A stretch of 64,000 nucleotides of DNA from Thermothielavioides terrestris NRRL 8126 (Eukaryota > Ascomycota > Sordariomycetes > Sordariales > Chaetomiaceae). Position 1 is the first letter of the stretch. Every line of letters starts with the position of its first letter. Made by a program: the position numbers and the translations under genes. The DNA lies in contig NC_016457.1 in assembly GCF_000226115.1 (NCBI RefSeq), positions 1,240,001 to 1,304,000 on the forward strand. The letters are read 5' to 3'. Below the pieces are notes generated by a model, which saw only the letters and a program-made list of their open reading frames with translations, had not been told where the DNA came from and searched no databases. Shown one piece after another: positions 32,024 through 43,642 of this stretch.

Positions 32024-35000
32024 ATGGCGAAAAAGGGGAAGAGCACCAGCAGCGCTCCGGCGCCCAACCCAGCCCCGGCGGCCGGCAAGGCAGCCAAGAA
32101 GGACACCAAGAAGCCGCCGGCCACCGAAGGCGACTTCATCGTGTTCACCAACTCGGACAAAGACAACACCAAGAATAGACGAGGGGGCGGCGGTCCTTCC
32201 AAACCCTCGACGCCGGCCGCCAACCCAATCGACGGGGCCGCCGCTGCCCCTGACGGCCAGCCCCGCCCCACAGTGCGCCAGCTCATCGGCGGCGCCTCGT
32301 GGACCGGCAAGCTGCCCGTCAACCTGCTGTCCGAGCACTGCCAGAAGCAGCGCTGGGAGAAGCCCGACTACACCACCATCAAGACCAAGGACGGCTTCTC
32401 CGTGCTGGTCTCGCTGGGCGCGCGCAACCCCAAGACGGGCGAGCTGACCAAGCTGCCGCCCTTCAAGCTGCCGCCGTCCCACGCGCACCTGGCGGTCAGG
32501 CCGACCGCGCTCGAGGCCAAGCACTGCGCCGCCACGTACGCGCTCTACCGCGTCTGCAGCATGAAGAACCTGCACATCTCCCTGCCGCCGGACTACAAGG
32601 CCCTGTGGAAGGACTTCGAGGCGCTCAAGAAGGTCGACGTGAAGGAGGGCCGCGGCTGGATGTACGAGGCCGATCCGTTCCAGGCGGCCCGCGAGCGCGA
32701 GGAGGCGAAGGCCGCCGCGGAGAAGAAGCGAGCCTTGGCCCAGGCGCAGAGGGAGAAGGCAGGGGATGCGGCCGGTCAGCCGGGCGCGGCGCTTGCTTTC
32801 AGGGGGGCTGGCGGAGGAGCGGCGGGAGGCGGCGGAGGAGGAGGCGGCGGTGCAGGGGCGCATAGTCTGATGAGAGGCTGGGCGACGGTGCCCAAGATCG
32901 AGATGGGGAACAAGACGCGATCGCAGCTCGAGGATTTGCTGAGGAGGGAGACGGTCTGGAATCCCCACGGCGTGGTCATGCCGCCGCAGCAGAAGGAAGC
33001 CATCGTCAAGGAGTTCAGGGAGCTGGGCTTTCGGCAGAGCCACGTGGAGGAGGCAGTGGAGGAGTGCAAAGACCGCGAGGAGACGCTGGAGTGGCTGTTG
33101 GTGCATGTCCCCGAGGACGATCTGCCCAGATGGGCGCTGCCGGAGAGGTACACTGCCGGAGTGACGGTGGCAGCTACTGATCTGCGGAGGGAGGGGGCCA
33201 TCAAGCGCCTCTCCGAGTCGGGGTACTCGATCGACCTCTGCCGCAAGATCCTCGACGCCAGCGGTGGCGACGAGGGCAAGGCCGCCGAGGCGCTGCAAAA
33301 GCTGCTCCTCTCGAGCGGCGCCGGCGACCACGATGCTGCGCCCCAGGAGGAGGAAAGCAACTCGTGGAGAGACCCAGACGAGTGCTGGGACGAGGAGATG
33401 GCGACCCTAGAGGCCAGTTTTGGAGATAAGTTCACGCGCACCTCCCCCGAAGTCTGCCAGATACGGCTCGAGTCGGTGGTCAACGGAACCAATGTCGATG
33501 TTGAGACGTACTTGCAATTTCGGAAGTCGCCCCAGTATCCAGCCCAGGTCATCTTGTCCGTCGTGGCGCCGCTGCCTGCGTACATAAAGCTGAGCGTCAT
33601 CAAGAAGGCTCTGGCGTACGCTAGCGAGTCGCTGCAGGGCGAGGAGATGAAGATTTACTTCCTCGCAAGTTGGGCGCAGGAGAACATCAACGAGATTATT
33701 GAGAAACCAGGCGCGCTCCGGGATGTCGCCGCCGTGTCATCGGCAGCTTCAGAGGAGCACACCCACGTGGCTCGGCCAGCAAGGAGACGGCCTCGATACC
33801 CTAAGCCTATCGACTGGACGCCGAATCCACGGAGCACGCAAGAGTGGATGGCGAGAATTGAGACTCCGGCCTACAAGAAGATGCTCTCCCAGCGGGAGCG
33901 CTTGCCCGCGTGGCAGGTCAGAGCCGAGGTGGTCCGCACCGTCACTGAGAATCAGGTGACTATCATCTCGGGCGAGACTGGTTCCGGCAAGTCCACGCAG
34001 TCCGTGCAGTTCATCCTGGACGACCTGTACAGCCGGGGGCTCGGGAACGGCGCGAATATCGTGGTAACGCAGCCGCGCCGTATCTCCGCCCTCGGTCTTG
34101 CCGACCGCGTCGCAGAGGAGCGGTGCACTCCGGTCGGCCATGAAGTGGGCTACTCGATCCGCGGCGAGAGCAGGACCGGCCCGAACACCAAGATCACCTT
34201 TGTTACTACCGGTGTCCTGCTGCGACGGTTACAGACGTCCGGCGGCAGAGTCGAGGATGTGGTCGCCTCTCTCGCTGATGTCAGCCACATCGTGGTGGAT
34301 GAAGTCCACGAGCGCAGCCTGGACACCGACTTCCTGCTGAGCATCGTGCGCGACGTCCTCTACAAGCGGCGGGACCTTAAGCTCATCCTGATGAGTGCCA
34401 CCCTCGACGCCGCGTCCTTTAGGGACTACTTCATGGCCGACAGGCAAGATGTCACTGTTGGCCTGGTCGAGATCTCTGGCCGCACATACCCGGTTCAGGA
34501 CTATTATCTCGACGACGTGATCCGTATGACAGGCTTCAGCGTCGGGAGCAGGAACGACTTTGACGACGATGGATTCAGCACGCCGTCGGGCGAGCAGCAG
34601 GCAGATCCCATCAATAAAACCATCCAGAAGCTCGGCACCCGCATCAACTATGACCTCCTCGTTGAGACCGTCCGGGCCATCGATGCTGACCTGTCGACGA
34701 CGCAGAAGGCCGGCGGTATCTTGATCTTCCTGCCGGGGGTAGCCGAGATCAACCGTGCGTGCAACGCCCTGCGGGCGACTCCTTCGCTTCATGTCCTGCC
34801 GCTCCACGCATCGCTGGAGACCAGAGAGCAGAAGAAAGTCTTCGCCGCTCCGCCGCCAGGCAAGAGGAAGGTCGTCGTGGCCACGAACGTGGCGGAGACG
34901 TCCATCACCATCGACGACATCGTCGCCGTCGTCGACAGCGGCAGGGTCAAGGAGACCTCGTTCGACCCAACAAACAACATGCGCAAGCTCGAGGAGACAT

Positions 35001-36645
35001 GGGCCTCCCGGGCCGCCTGCAAGCAGCGCCGTGGCCGTGCCGGCCGTGTCCAGGCCGGCAAGTGCTACAAGCTCTACACGCGCAACCTCGAGTCGCAGAT
35101 GGCCGAGCGGCCCGACCCCGAGATCCGGCGCGTGCCGCTCGAGCAGCTCTGCCTCGCCGTCCGCGCCATGGGCATCCGCGACATCAGCCTCTTCCTCTCG
35201 CGCGCGCCAACGCCGCCCGAGGCGACCGCCGTCGAGGGCGCCATCACCATGCTGCGGCGGATGGGCGCGCTCGACGGCGACGAGCTGACCGCGCTGGGCC
35301 AGCAGCTGGCCATGATCCCCGCCGATCTGCGCTGCGGCAAGCTGATGGTCTACGGCGCCATCTTCGGCTGTCTCGACGACTGCGTCACCATCGCCGCCAT
35401 CCTGAGCACCCGGAGCCCGTTCCTGTCCCCCGCCGAGAAGCGCGAGGAAGCAAAGCAGGCCAGGATGCGCTTCGCCCGCGGCGACGGCGATCTGCTCACC
35501 GACCTGCGGGCGTACCAGGAGTGGGACGCCATGATGTCCGACCGGGGCGTCCCGCAGCGGCGCGTCCGCCAGTGGTGCGACGAGAACTTCCTGTCCTTCC
35601 CGGCGCTCTCCGACATCGCGTCGACCCGCTCGCAGTTCTACACCTCGCTCTCCGAGCTGGGCATCCGCCCGCCGCCGCCTTCTTCTTCGCGAGCCCCCTC
35701 CTCCTCTTCCGCCCCTCTCCTCCGCGCGCTCACCGCGTCCGCCTTCGCGCCGCAGATCTGCCGCATCCAGTTCCCCGACAAGAAGTTCGCCACGTCCGTC
35801 TCGGGCGCCGTCGAGCTCGACCCGGAGGCCAGGACCATCCGCTACTTCTCGCAGGACCACGGCCGCGTCTTCATCCATCCCTCCAGCACCCTGTTCGACG
35901 CCCAGGCGTTTCCGAGCGGCGCCGCCTTCCTGTCGTACTTCACTATGCTTAGCACAAGCAAAGTGTTTGTGCGTGATCTAACGCGTAGGTTTTGTTTTCC
36001 CTTTCCGCTCCCGATTCACATTTTCCCTCCTCTTCCTTCACCGACCCCTTTCTTCCTAACCCTCCCGTCCCCGGGGCTTGGTTTGCTTGGTTGGTTATGG
36101 GCCTGGGTCAAATGGGGGTGTATTTCTTTCCTTACCCATCCAACCTATAACCAATCAAACCAAACCAACTGCACCCACCTCCTAATCCCCAACCCAACCC
36201 AGCCCAACCAAACCAAACCTGAAACAAACTCACTCACTCACTAACCAACCGCTATACCTACCTTGCAGCCTTCAACGCCTACACCCTCCTCCTCTTCTCC
36301 GGCGCCGACATCGCCCTCGACACCCAGGGCCGCGGCCTGCTCGTCGACGGCTGGCTGCGCCTGCGCGGCTGGGCCCGCATCGGCGTGCTCGCCTCGCGCC
36401 TGCGCGGCGTCATCGACCGGCTGATTGCGCGGCGCGTCGAGAACCCTGCGTTTTCTTCGGTTGCTCTTGACGGCGGTTCTTCTTCTTCCGCCGCCGGTGC
36501 TGCTAATGGTGGTGGTGGTATTGGTGGCGGTGGTGGTGGCGGCGGCGGTTCAGGGGAGGGCGAGGTCGAGAGGGAGAGGGAGAGGGAGAGGGAGATCATC
36601 AGGCTTGTGACGAGGCTGGTCGAGCTGGACGGGCTGGATGCGTGA
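32024..36645 (+). CDS. DExH-box RNA helicase, DHX57/YLR419w type
   Basis: Exons 32024-35984 and 36269-36645 give 1,445 residues. Domains in order: a basic and Pro/Ala-rich N-terminus; a UBA-like helical domain (about 325-375); an RWD-like domain (about 450-560, DECWDEEMATLEASF); the helicase core with Walker A GETGSGKST (about 649-657), motif II DEVH (about 759-762, Val where most have Ala) and SAT near 790; then HA2 and OB-fold regions to VFVRDLTPFNAYTLLLF. RWD plus UBA before a DEAH core is the DHX57 signature. The ATG at 32024 (AAGAATGGCG) is chosen; an in-frame stretch upstream has no ATG. The 284-nt intron splits a Pro codon and holds AACC-rich repeats. The end carries a Gly run and a Glu/Arg run not expected in the family. 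Confidence 0.92.
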
Positions 36646-38092
36646 ACACCAGGGTCTCCGTTTCCATTTTCGTTCTCTCATCATACATACGCTTCGGATC
36701 TGGAGACTTGCTTTGTCCTGTGATGGGCAGTTGAAGTATGGGCCAGGAGGCAATGAGATTTGGATGGGAGTGTTGGGTTGGGTTGGGGTGGGGGGGAGGT
36801 GAAGAGGATGGAGAAAAAGGGCAGGCCGGCAAGGAAGTCACACATTGATGGACCCGGCGCATAATGTGCGTTGCGGTCGACCCGCCTACCTAGATCTTGG
36901 AAAGCGGTTGGTTGCGTTCGGAGTTTCGGAATAGAGAGGTCACTAGACGGATAGATCAAAGAAAGGCCCGCTCATGGCGAAAGTAGCCGATGCTCTCGTG
37001 CCGAAGAACTGGGAGGAGCTTTCGGGAAAGGGAATACGACCGGCGAAGATCTAGCCCTGGAGATGGCAGTTCTTGCTGTGTACACTTGCGTTGAACGATG
37101 ATCCTACGGCAGTCTTGGCTCGTAGCTAGCGTGGAGAGGCGATGGCGAGATAACACCGCAGACTTACTCGTTCCAGCTCAACGATGGCAAAGCAGCAGCG
37201 TCTAACTAGGTACACTCTTTAACAGGCGGCCAAGGCTGCTCGCAAAACACACAACCCCGTCACAATGCAAATGCACAGATCTACTGGGAGTCATTTCAAC
37301 GTCGTCGCGGTTACATTTTGCTTCGTCTGCTCTCGAGAGCCAGTCTGAATCCCAACCAGCACCTCGTCGCATTCCGTCGTCAAAAAGCGTGCCTGCCCTC
37401 GGCTGTCAACTTGCCATCCACCACTTGGTGGTGGCCAGTAGCCGAAGACAGTATCCACGGCAACCATTCCCGGGCTCGCGGCCACGCACTAGCAGTGGGC
37501 CGGTCCCAGGATCATACGCGCTGCGCCGAGGCCGGAACCCTCTCTGAGCGGCTCCTTGATCCCCTCGGGCGCGGCGCGGCGCGGTCTCCCGCGCCCCCCT
37601 CAATCCCAGCTCATCGTCGTAGGGTAGGAGCTATCAAGCTACCATTCAGACCCTCTTCTCTCCTCTCTCCGCTGCTCCAAAGACGCATCCACGTGTTGGT
37701 CATCAGGCTGGAGCTATCAAGCTACCAAAGGACCTGGCATCCGCCCGTATGCTGTTATTCTGCGGGGTTTGATCGAAAACAAAATTAAAGGGTAAAGCTG
37801 CTGATGGGTGTTGTGTCCTGTCGATGGGGGATATCGTCGGGTGGTGGTCGGGGGATAGGGATGGGTGACGTGTCGAGCCGAAAGCATGGAGGTGCCGTGT
37901 CCTGAGGGTCTGATATTGAAGGGAGCGGAATTCGGTGGCTTCGCCGGTGGTGTCGCCTCGCCCAGGTACGCAAGCAGCGGTTGGTGGCTCCAGAACGGCG
38001 GGCATCTGCGTTGGCCGAGCGGAAACCAGCCAACCGCACGCCTCCCGTCACCACGCCCCCGACCATGGGAAGCTTACTGGACAGGAGTATGC
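36646..38092. other. Intergenic region between convergent helicase and importin genes
   Basis: 1.45 kb containing both 3' flanks. Only short ORFs are present on either strand. No terminator, repeat or RNA gene is recognised. Confidence 0.4.
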
Positions 38093-40158
38093 CTACATAT
38101 CCATGGACTCGGCACCGTTCGCGCCGAAGTTGAAGCCGCCCTGCTGGGTTCCGTTCGCCGCACCGAAGCCGAACTGCTGGTTTTGACCCATAGCCTCGTC
38201 GGCATTTTCATCCTCGTCCGAGAAGTACTTCTCGATAATGTTGTACGCCTTCATGTAGATCTCCTCGTTGGCGTTGGTCTGGCAGTCGTGGATCTTCTCC
38301 ATGCCGCCGCACTCCTCAATGAACAGCGCAAAGCGGTTGACCGAGTTGACGCCGTCGCCAGCGGCCTGCTTGTCGAGCTCGCCGACCTTCAGGATGTTCT
38401 CCAGGCCGTCCAGAGCAACCTGGATGATCTTGTTGTCCGGGCACGCGAGGAGGTCGCAGAGCGGCTTGATGCAGCCCTGGGAAACCAGGTACCGGATCTG
38501 GTCGGGCTTCTGCAGGCCGCCCGAGGTGGCGTTGCTGATAGCCCAGCATGCCTCCTTACGAGTCTTCAGGTCGCCGTGAGAGAGCAAATGAATGAGAGGG
38601 GGGATGATGTTGGCGTCGATGACGGCCTGGATCTGGGCCGAGTTTCCAGCCGTGATGTTGGAGATGGTCCAGCAGGCTTCCTTCCGGATGCCATCCTTGT
38701 TTGAGCTCAGCAGGGAAAGCAGGCACGGAAGCGCGCCGCAGTTGATGATGACCTGGGTCTGGACGTCGTCGCCCGTGACGATGTTGCCGACCGAGCGGAG
38801 GGCGGGTGTCTGGACCGAGGTCGACGCATGCATCAGGAGCTCGACGAGCCGGCGAGGGATGCCGGCCTCAATGACGGCTTGGATCTTGTCGTTGGAGCCG
38901 TCCGACAGGTACGAGATGGCCCAGCACGCATCGATCAGAACCTCGTCATCCAGCGAGTACACGAGCTTAGCGAGTATGGGAAGGGCGGGCTGGATCTGCA
39001 GAGGGGGGGTCAGTATCACGTGATAGAGAAAGCGGGAGGAGGGGAGAGGAGAAAAGGAGCTGACGTACGGTATTCCAATCCGGCTGAGGATTCTTGCCGC
39101 GGCAGAAGTTGCTCAGCGTCCATGTGGCATTCCGCAGCATGCTCAGCTTGCGGCTGTCGCCAAGCAGGGCGAGCAGAGGTCGGAGGGCACCCTGGGACAA
39201 GACGTAGTCCCTGCACTGCGGGCTGTCGCCAGCGATGTTGCCGAGGGCCCAGACAGCCTGCTCGCGGACGTCGGGCTCGGGGCTGTTGAGAAGCTCGACG
39301 AAGATGGGCACAGCACCGGCCTCGATGACGACTTGGGTCTGGGAGGCGGAGCCGGAGGCGATGTTGGTCAGGGCCCAGGCGGCCTCGAACTGGACAAGAG
39401 TATGGGGCGAACGCAGGAACTGGACAAATCGGCTGACGACGCCCGTCTTGATGACCTCTTCGATAGGAGGGTTTCGCTCCTTGCTAAGCAGCTTTCTGAA
39501 TTTTGTGGTAGCTTGGATCTGGAGATCGATCTGGTCCGAGAAAACCCCGGCGACCATCTGGGGGAGCTCCTCATTGAGCTGCGCACCGCATTGTCAGCTT
39601 CGGCCCCGCACACCAAATCAATGCACGCCATAAATAAAATGTTGAAAATGGCACGGAGTAAGGGCGGAATAAACGTGGCGATCATGACATTCCCGCTGCG
39701 GCAATGCTGTGGTGCGATGCGATCCGTGGCTCCAGGCGCCGGGCGGATGCCGAATGCGGTGACCACTGCAGGGCGCGGCGGGGTACAGTCATGAGTGGGG
39801 GGTGGGGGCGGAGGCGTGCGGAAGCTGCAGCACCTGGGCGCCTGAGAGGGCACAGCATTTTCGCGACCACGGGGTGATCTGAACGGAAGAGACACGATAA
39901 TGCAGGAAAACATAGCCTACGTACCTGGGAGTCGCTGGGAGGGTTTTCATCGTCGCTGTCGGGCGCAGCACCCAACGAGGCGCCGGGCCGGTTCTCGCCG
40001 GTGCCAATGCCGCGGCGCTTGGCCAAGTTCTCCTCGCGCTTCGCCTTGCGGATCTCGACCTGTTGCTCCTCACGACGGCGACGAAGCTCCTCGGGTTTGA
40101 AGGTGCTCTTGGCCTTAAACTGGGTGCGCCGGTGCTCGGGAATGTACCGTTCGGCCAT
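38093..40158 (-). CDS. SRP1/kap60: Importin subunit alpha (karyopherin alpha)
   Basis: Exons 40158-39925, 39578-39069 and 38995-38093 give 548 residues, the normal length. The N-terminal importin-beta-binding domain is plain ([19 protein letters not shown] and EENLAKRRG). About ten armadillo repeats follow, with the Trp-Asn ladder that binds nuclear localisation signals visible as WALTN, WALGN, WTLSN, WTISN and WAISN. The end ([20 protein letters not shown]) is the usual Gly/Phe tail after the acidic DEDENADE stretch that serves Cse1 export. It carries classical NLS cargo into the nucleus with importin beta. The first intron is 346 nt, long for this window; the second is 73 nt. Confidence 0.96.
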
Positions 40159-40956
40159 GGTTGCGGCGGGGATGGTTGTCAGCGACGAGCGCGATGGGGG
40201 GGTAGGTGGTGGTGGTAGCCAGCAATCGCCTTGTTGATCGGACCCTGGCTCGACGATGTCAAAGGGTATGGACGGGAAGTGAAAAGTCAGATGGACGCTA
40301 AAACGTCAGGGAACCGCAGCAGCGTGAAAGCAAGAAAGTTGTGTGCTTGGGGCCCGGCACTTTAATCCTGTTCCTCTAGGGGAGTGGAGGGGCTGCGCGT
40401 GGATGGGTGTTGGTTGTTTTGGGACAATGAAAGAAATTTGGAGAGTCGCAGAAACCGAAAGCAAAGTGGGCTTGATGGACGGACAGGGGAAGGCGGCTGC
40501 CCAGCTTGTGCCCCACCACTGCCCCAAGAGACCCCACGAGCAGCCAGGCTCGAGTCATGAGGAATTCTCCATACGCGAAACGAACTAACTGGTGGCCTCA
40601 GGCAACAGTAAGCAGGCAGCGGGCGCCACTGGCGCCTCCGCCAACCTGCTTGCCGCCGAGCATGGGAAACTTACCAACCGAGTGGCCCCGCCGCCTTGGC
40701 TTTCCTGCAATGTGCAACGCGAAGCAACGCGTGAGACTCGGTCATCCGAGGCGCGTCGCAACACCATGCACCGCTCCACGCAGCCGCAGCCACAGCCACG
40801 CAGAAACGAGGCGGCTCTGGCTCCGGTCATGGAGGAGAGGCTTTTCCATGGCTTGCGGCATCTGCACCTTACTTGACCCGAAGAATAACTACCTAGGTAC
40901 CCCTACCTAGCCAGTCAATTGATCCCGCACCACTACGACTGTAGCCGCTGCCCATA
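40159..40956. promoter_or_regulatory. Divergent promoter region of importin alpha and pot1
   Basis: 798 bp. Just before pot1 lies the near-palindrome CTACCTAGGTACCCCTACCTAG (about 40890-40912). No operator is recognised and no other gene is supported. Confidence 0.4.
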
Positions 40957-43072
40957 ATGGCCGCCCGAAAGGGTGCCTCGTTGCAGCCTCCGCCCGAGCC
41001 CTCACTCCCTCCCAAGTTCACCAAAATCCGGGCTGTCCTGGACGAGCAGGTATCCCCCGGGGGCTTTGTCAATGTCATTGGGTTGGTGAAAGACTGCCAA
41101 CTGCCCATTCCAACCAGCGGCACCGGTGAGCATCCAGCGGCATGTCCCCCTTGTCCTTGCTCCCTCGGTTCGCCTGACCACATCCGCAGACTACAAATGC
41201 ACTCTCACGCTGTGTGACCTCTCCACCGAGGACGGCGAGCAGCATGGGCTTAAATTCGTCATTTTCCGCCCAGAGGCCAGCATGCCGCAGGTCGCGGCGG
41301 GGGATGTCGTTCTCGTGACCAGCGCGCGGGTGCAGAGGTACCAGGCCAATCCGCTGTCTCTCATCACGAACCGGACCACGTCTGTCCGGGTCTATGCCGC
41401 CTCAAAAATCCCACATCCACCGCAGTCAGCTCAGATTGCGCTCGCCCCCGGCGTGGCGCCCGATAAGTATACGCCCGGCCCCCAAGAGCACGCCTATGTT
41501 GCCTGTCTCTACCACAAGATCGACAAGTCCTTGATTCCGGATGAGCAACAGTTCCAGGAGCGCGCCGCGCAGTCCCTGAATGTGAAGTCTAAGTTCAGCC
41601 TGCTCAAGGACGTGCAAGAGGGCGGGTTCTACGATCTCGTCGTCCAAGTTGCCACAGATCCCTACGTAGGGCTCGATATGACCTCTCTGTATGTCTCGGA
41701 CTACACCGAAAACCCCCATTTTTATCCGCACGCATGGCAGGGGTTATCCGACTCGACCTTGGGCGGCGGCGACCCGTACGGTTACGGCTATGCCTCGCCC
41801 AGCACTCCCCCGTCAAACAAGCAATGGGTTGGACCATATGGAAAGATGACCATTCAGCTTACCTGCTTCGAGCCGCACGCGACCGTCATCCGCGACGAAG
41901 TGCGAGCCGGTCAGTGGATCGCCTTACGCAACGTCCAGATCAAGTACGGTCGCGATGGCCGGTATCTCGAGGGCTTTTTACGCGGGGAGAGTAATGATGC
42001 CGATCCTACTAGAGTCAACGTGCACGTCCTCGAGACGCATGACCCCGAGACGGTAGATCCAAAACTAAAGGAGGCAATCCGCCGCTGCCGCGACTACACC
42101 AGAGAGAAGAACAAGCAAATCAAGGCCGTCAAAGCTGCTCATGCTGTAGGCTTGAAGCGCAAAGCTTCCCGCTCCGAGGAGCCGGGAAAAGATCACCTGA
42201 ACGCGCGAGAGCGTCGCCGGTTGGCGCGGGCGGCAGCGGAACAAAAGGAGAAGCAAAATCTCATCAACGAGGAGCTGCGCCTTAATGTTAACGACCGAAT
42301 CATCTGCGAGGCACACAACGGTGCATATTCCACTGTCGAATCCATCCTCGAGCCGACTGTATACGAGACGACCGTCGACGGCGAGAACGCCGCCCTGGTC
42401 CTGCCCTTCACCTGTGCAAAGTACACAGCCCGCGTCCGCGTGGTTGACTTCTTCCCGCCTGCGCTCCAGGACTTCGCCTGCAGCCGGGTGCCTACTGAAT
42501 TCGACGTGCTCTCCGACAACGAAGATGACAGCGACTGTCCATCTTCATCGTCCGAAGACGAAGCGGCAGCCGGCGCGAACCGCATCTGGGAGTGGCGCTT
42601 CGCCCTGCAGCTCGAAGATCCGGAGCCCCCTCCCACCAGCACGAGGAAGAACGGCGGCAAAACCGGCCAGCGACCCCGCCTCTGGGTCATGGTCGACAAC
42701 ATCGAAGCGCAGTGCCTGACCGGCCTGGACGCGACCGACCTCCGCGCCGACGACAGGGCGCTCGCGCAGCTGCGCGAGCGCATGTTCACTCTGTGGGGCG
42801 ATCTGGAAGAGCACAAGGCGCGGGCAGCGGCGCGAGAGAGGTCGAGAGGTGAGCAGAACGAAAAGCAGGGCAAAAGCCGCCGGCCGCCGCGGCCGCCGCT
42901 GGACAGCTCCGATGCGGAGGATGACGGCGAGGGCGGAAACATCGGCGAGGTTGTTTCGAATAAGCCTTTCACCTGCTGCATCCGGCAGTATGGGATCCGC
43001 GCCAAGGACCAGGAAGGAGGCGAGAAGTGGGTGAGATGCTTCGGGCTGTTCGGGACCAAGATATGTACTTGA
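40957..43072 (+). CDS. pot1: Telomere single-strand binding protein POT1
   Basis: Exons 40957-41125 and 41190-43072 give 683 residues. The N-terminal OB-fold (about residues 17-165) has the POT1 pattern: FVNVIGLVKDCQLPIPT, then DYKCTLTLCDLS, KFVIFRPEASMPQ and GDVVLVTSARVQRY. A second OB-like region (about 260-345) runs through PYGKMTIQLTCFEPHA, AGQWIALRNVQIKY and LEGFLRG. A lysine/arginine-rich linker and an acidic serine stretch precede a C-terminal domain. POT1 binds the G-rich overhang and, in shelterin, protects ends and regulates telomerase. The 64-nt intron splits an Asp codon and is needed to join the two OB-fold halves; the ATG at 40957 fits the family start. Confidence 0.93.
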
Positions 43073-43642
43073 GAACTTGCCAGGACGCGGAAGCAGTGTC
43101 GTGGACGGGTAAATGATGCGGGCAGGGCGGCACCATTTGTGCTTGACGTTCAGATGTGAGCAGACGTCACATCACGCCCGTCCGGTAACTACGGAGCAAC
43201 GAGAGGGCATGATTATCCAGTGCGTGGTATCGTAGACCACAGCACAAGCTATACAATGCAAACCTAGCCGAACATCAGCTGGGTATCAAGTGATTGAATA
43301 GTGAGCTCTCCCGTATGATGTATCATACATCCATACCCTGTCACCCCCGTAAGCGGAGCCCGGCGAAACAGGACTCTGGCCCTGCTGTTCGGAGCAGCCA
43401 GCATGAGCCAGATGGAGGAAAAATGCAGCGCGCAAGCGGAAGACAGTACTGCTAGGAATTACGGGAAGCGAAGCGCAGAAAGTGAAGAACAGAGTTCCAC
43501 CTTATCATCAACCGTAGTCATCATCAGGGATGATACAACAGGCCACCCGCGAAGGGAAAAACAACAACAGAAAAGTCGGGGGAAAGGGGGAGACAAAACC
43601 AGCCCATCACACCAACGCCCCCATCGAATGAATAGTAGTCCC
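43073..43642. other. Intergenic region between convergent pot1 and SCC3
   Basis: 570 bp of shared 3' flank. No gene or repeat is recognised. Confidence 0.4.

Noticed and set aside
34229..35878. 549-codon minus-strand ORF over the helicase
   Set aside because: It is antisense to the conserved helicase core. It arises from GC-rich third positions and shows no family features.
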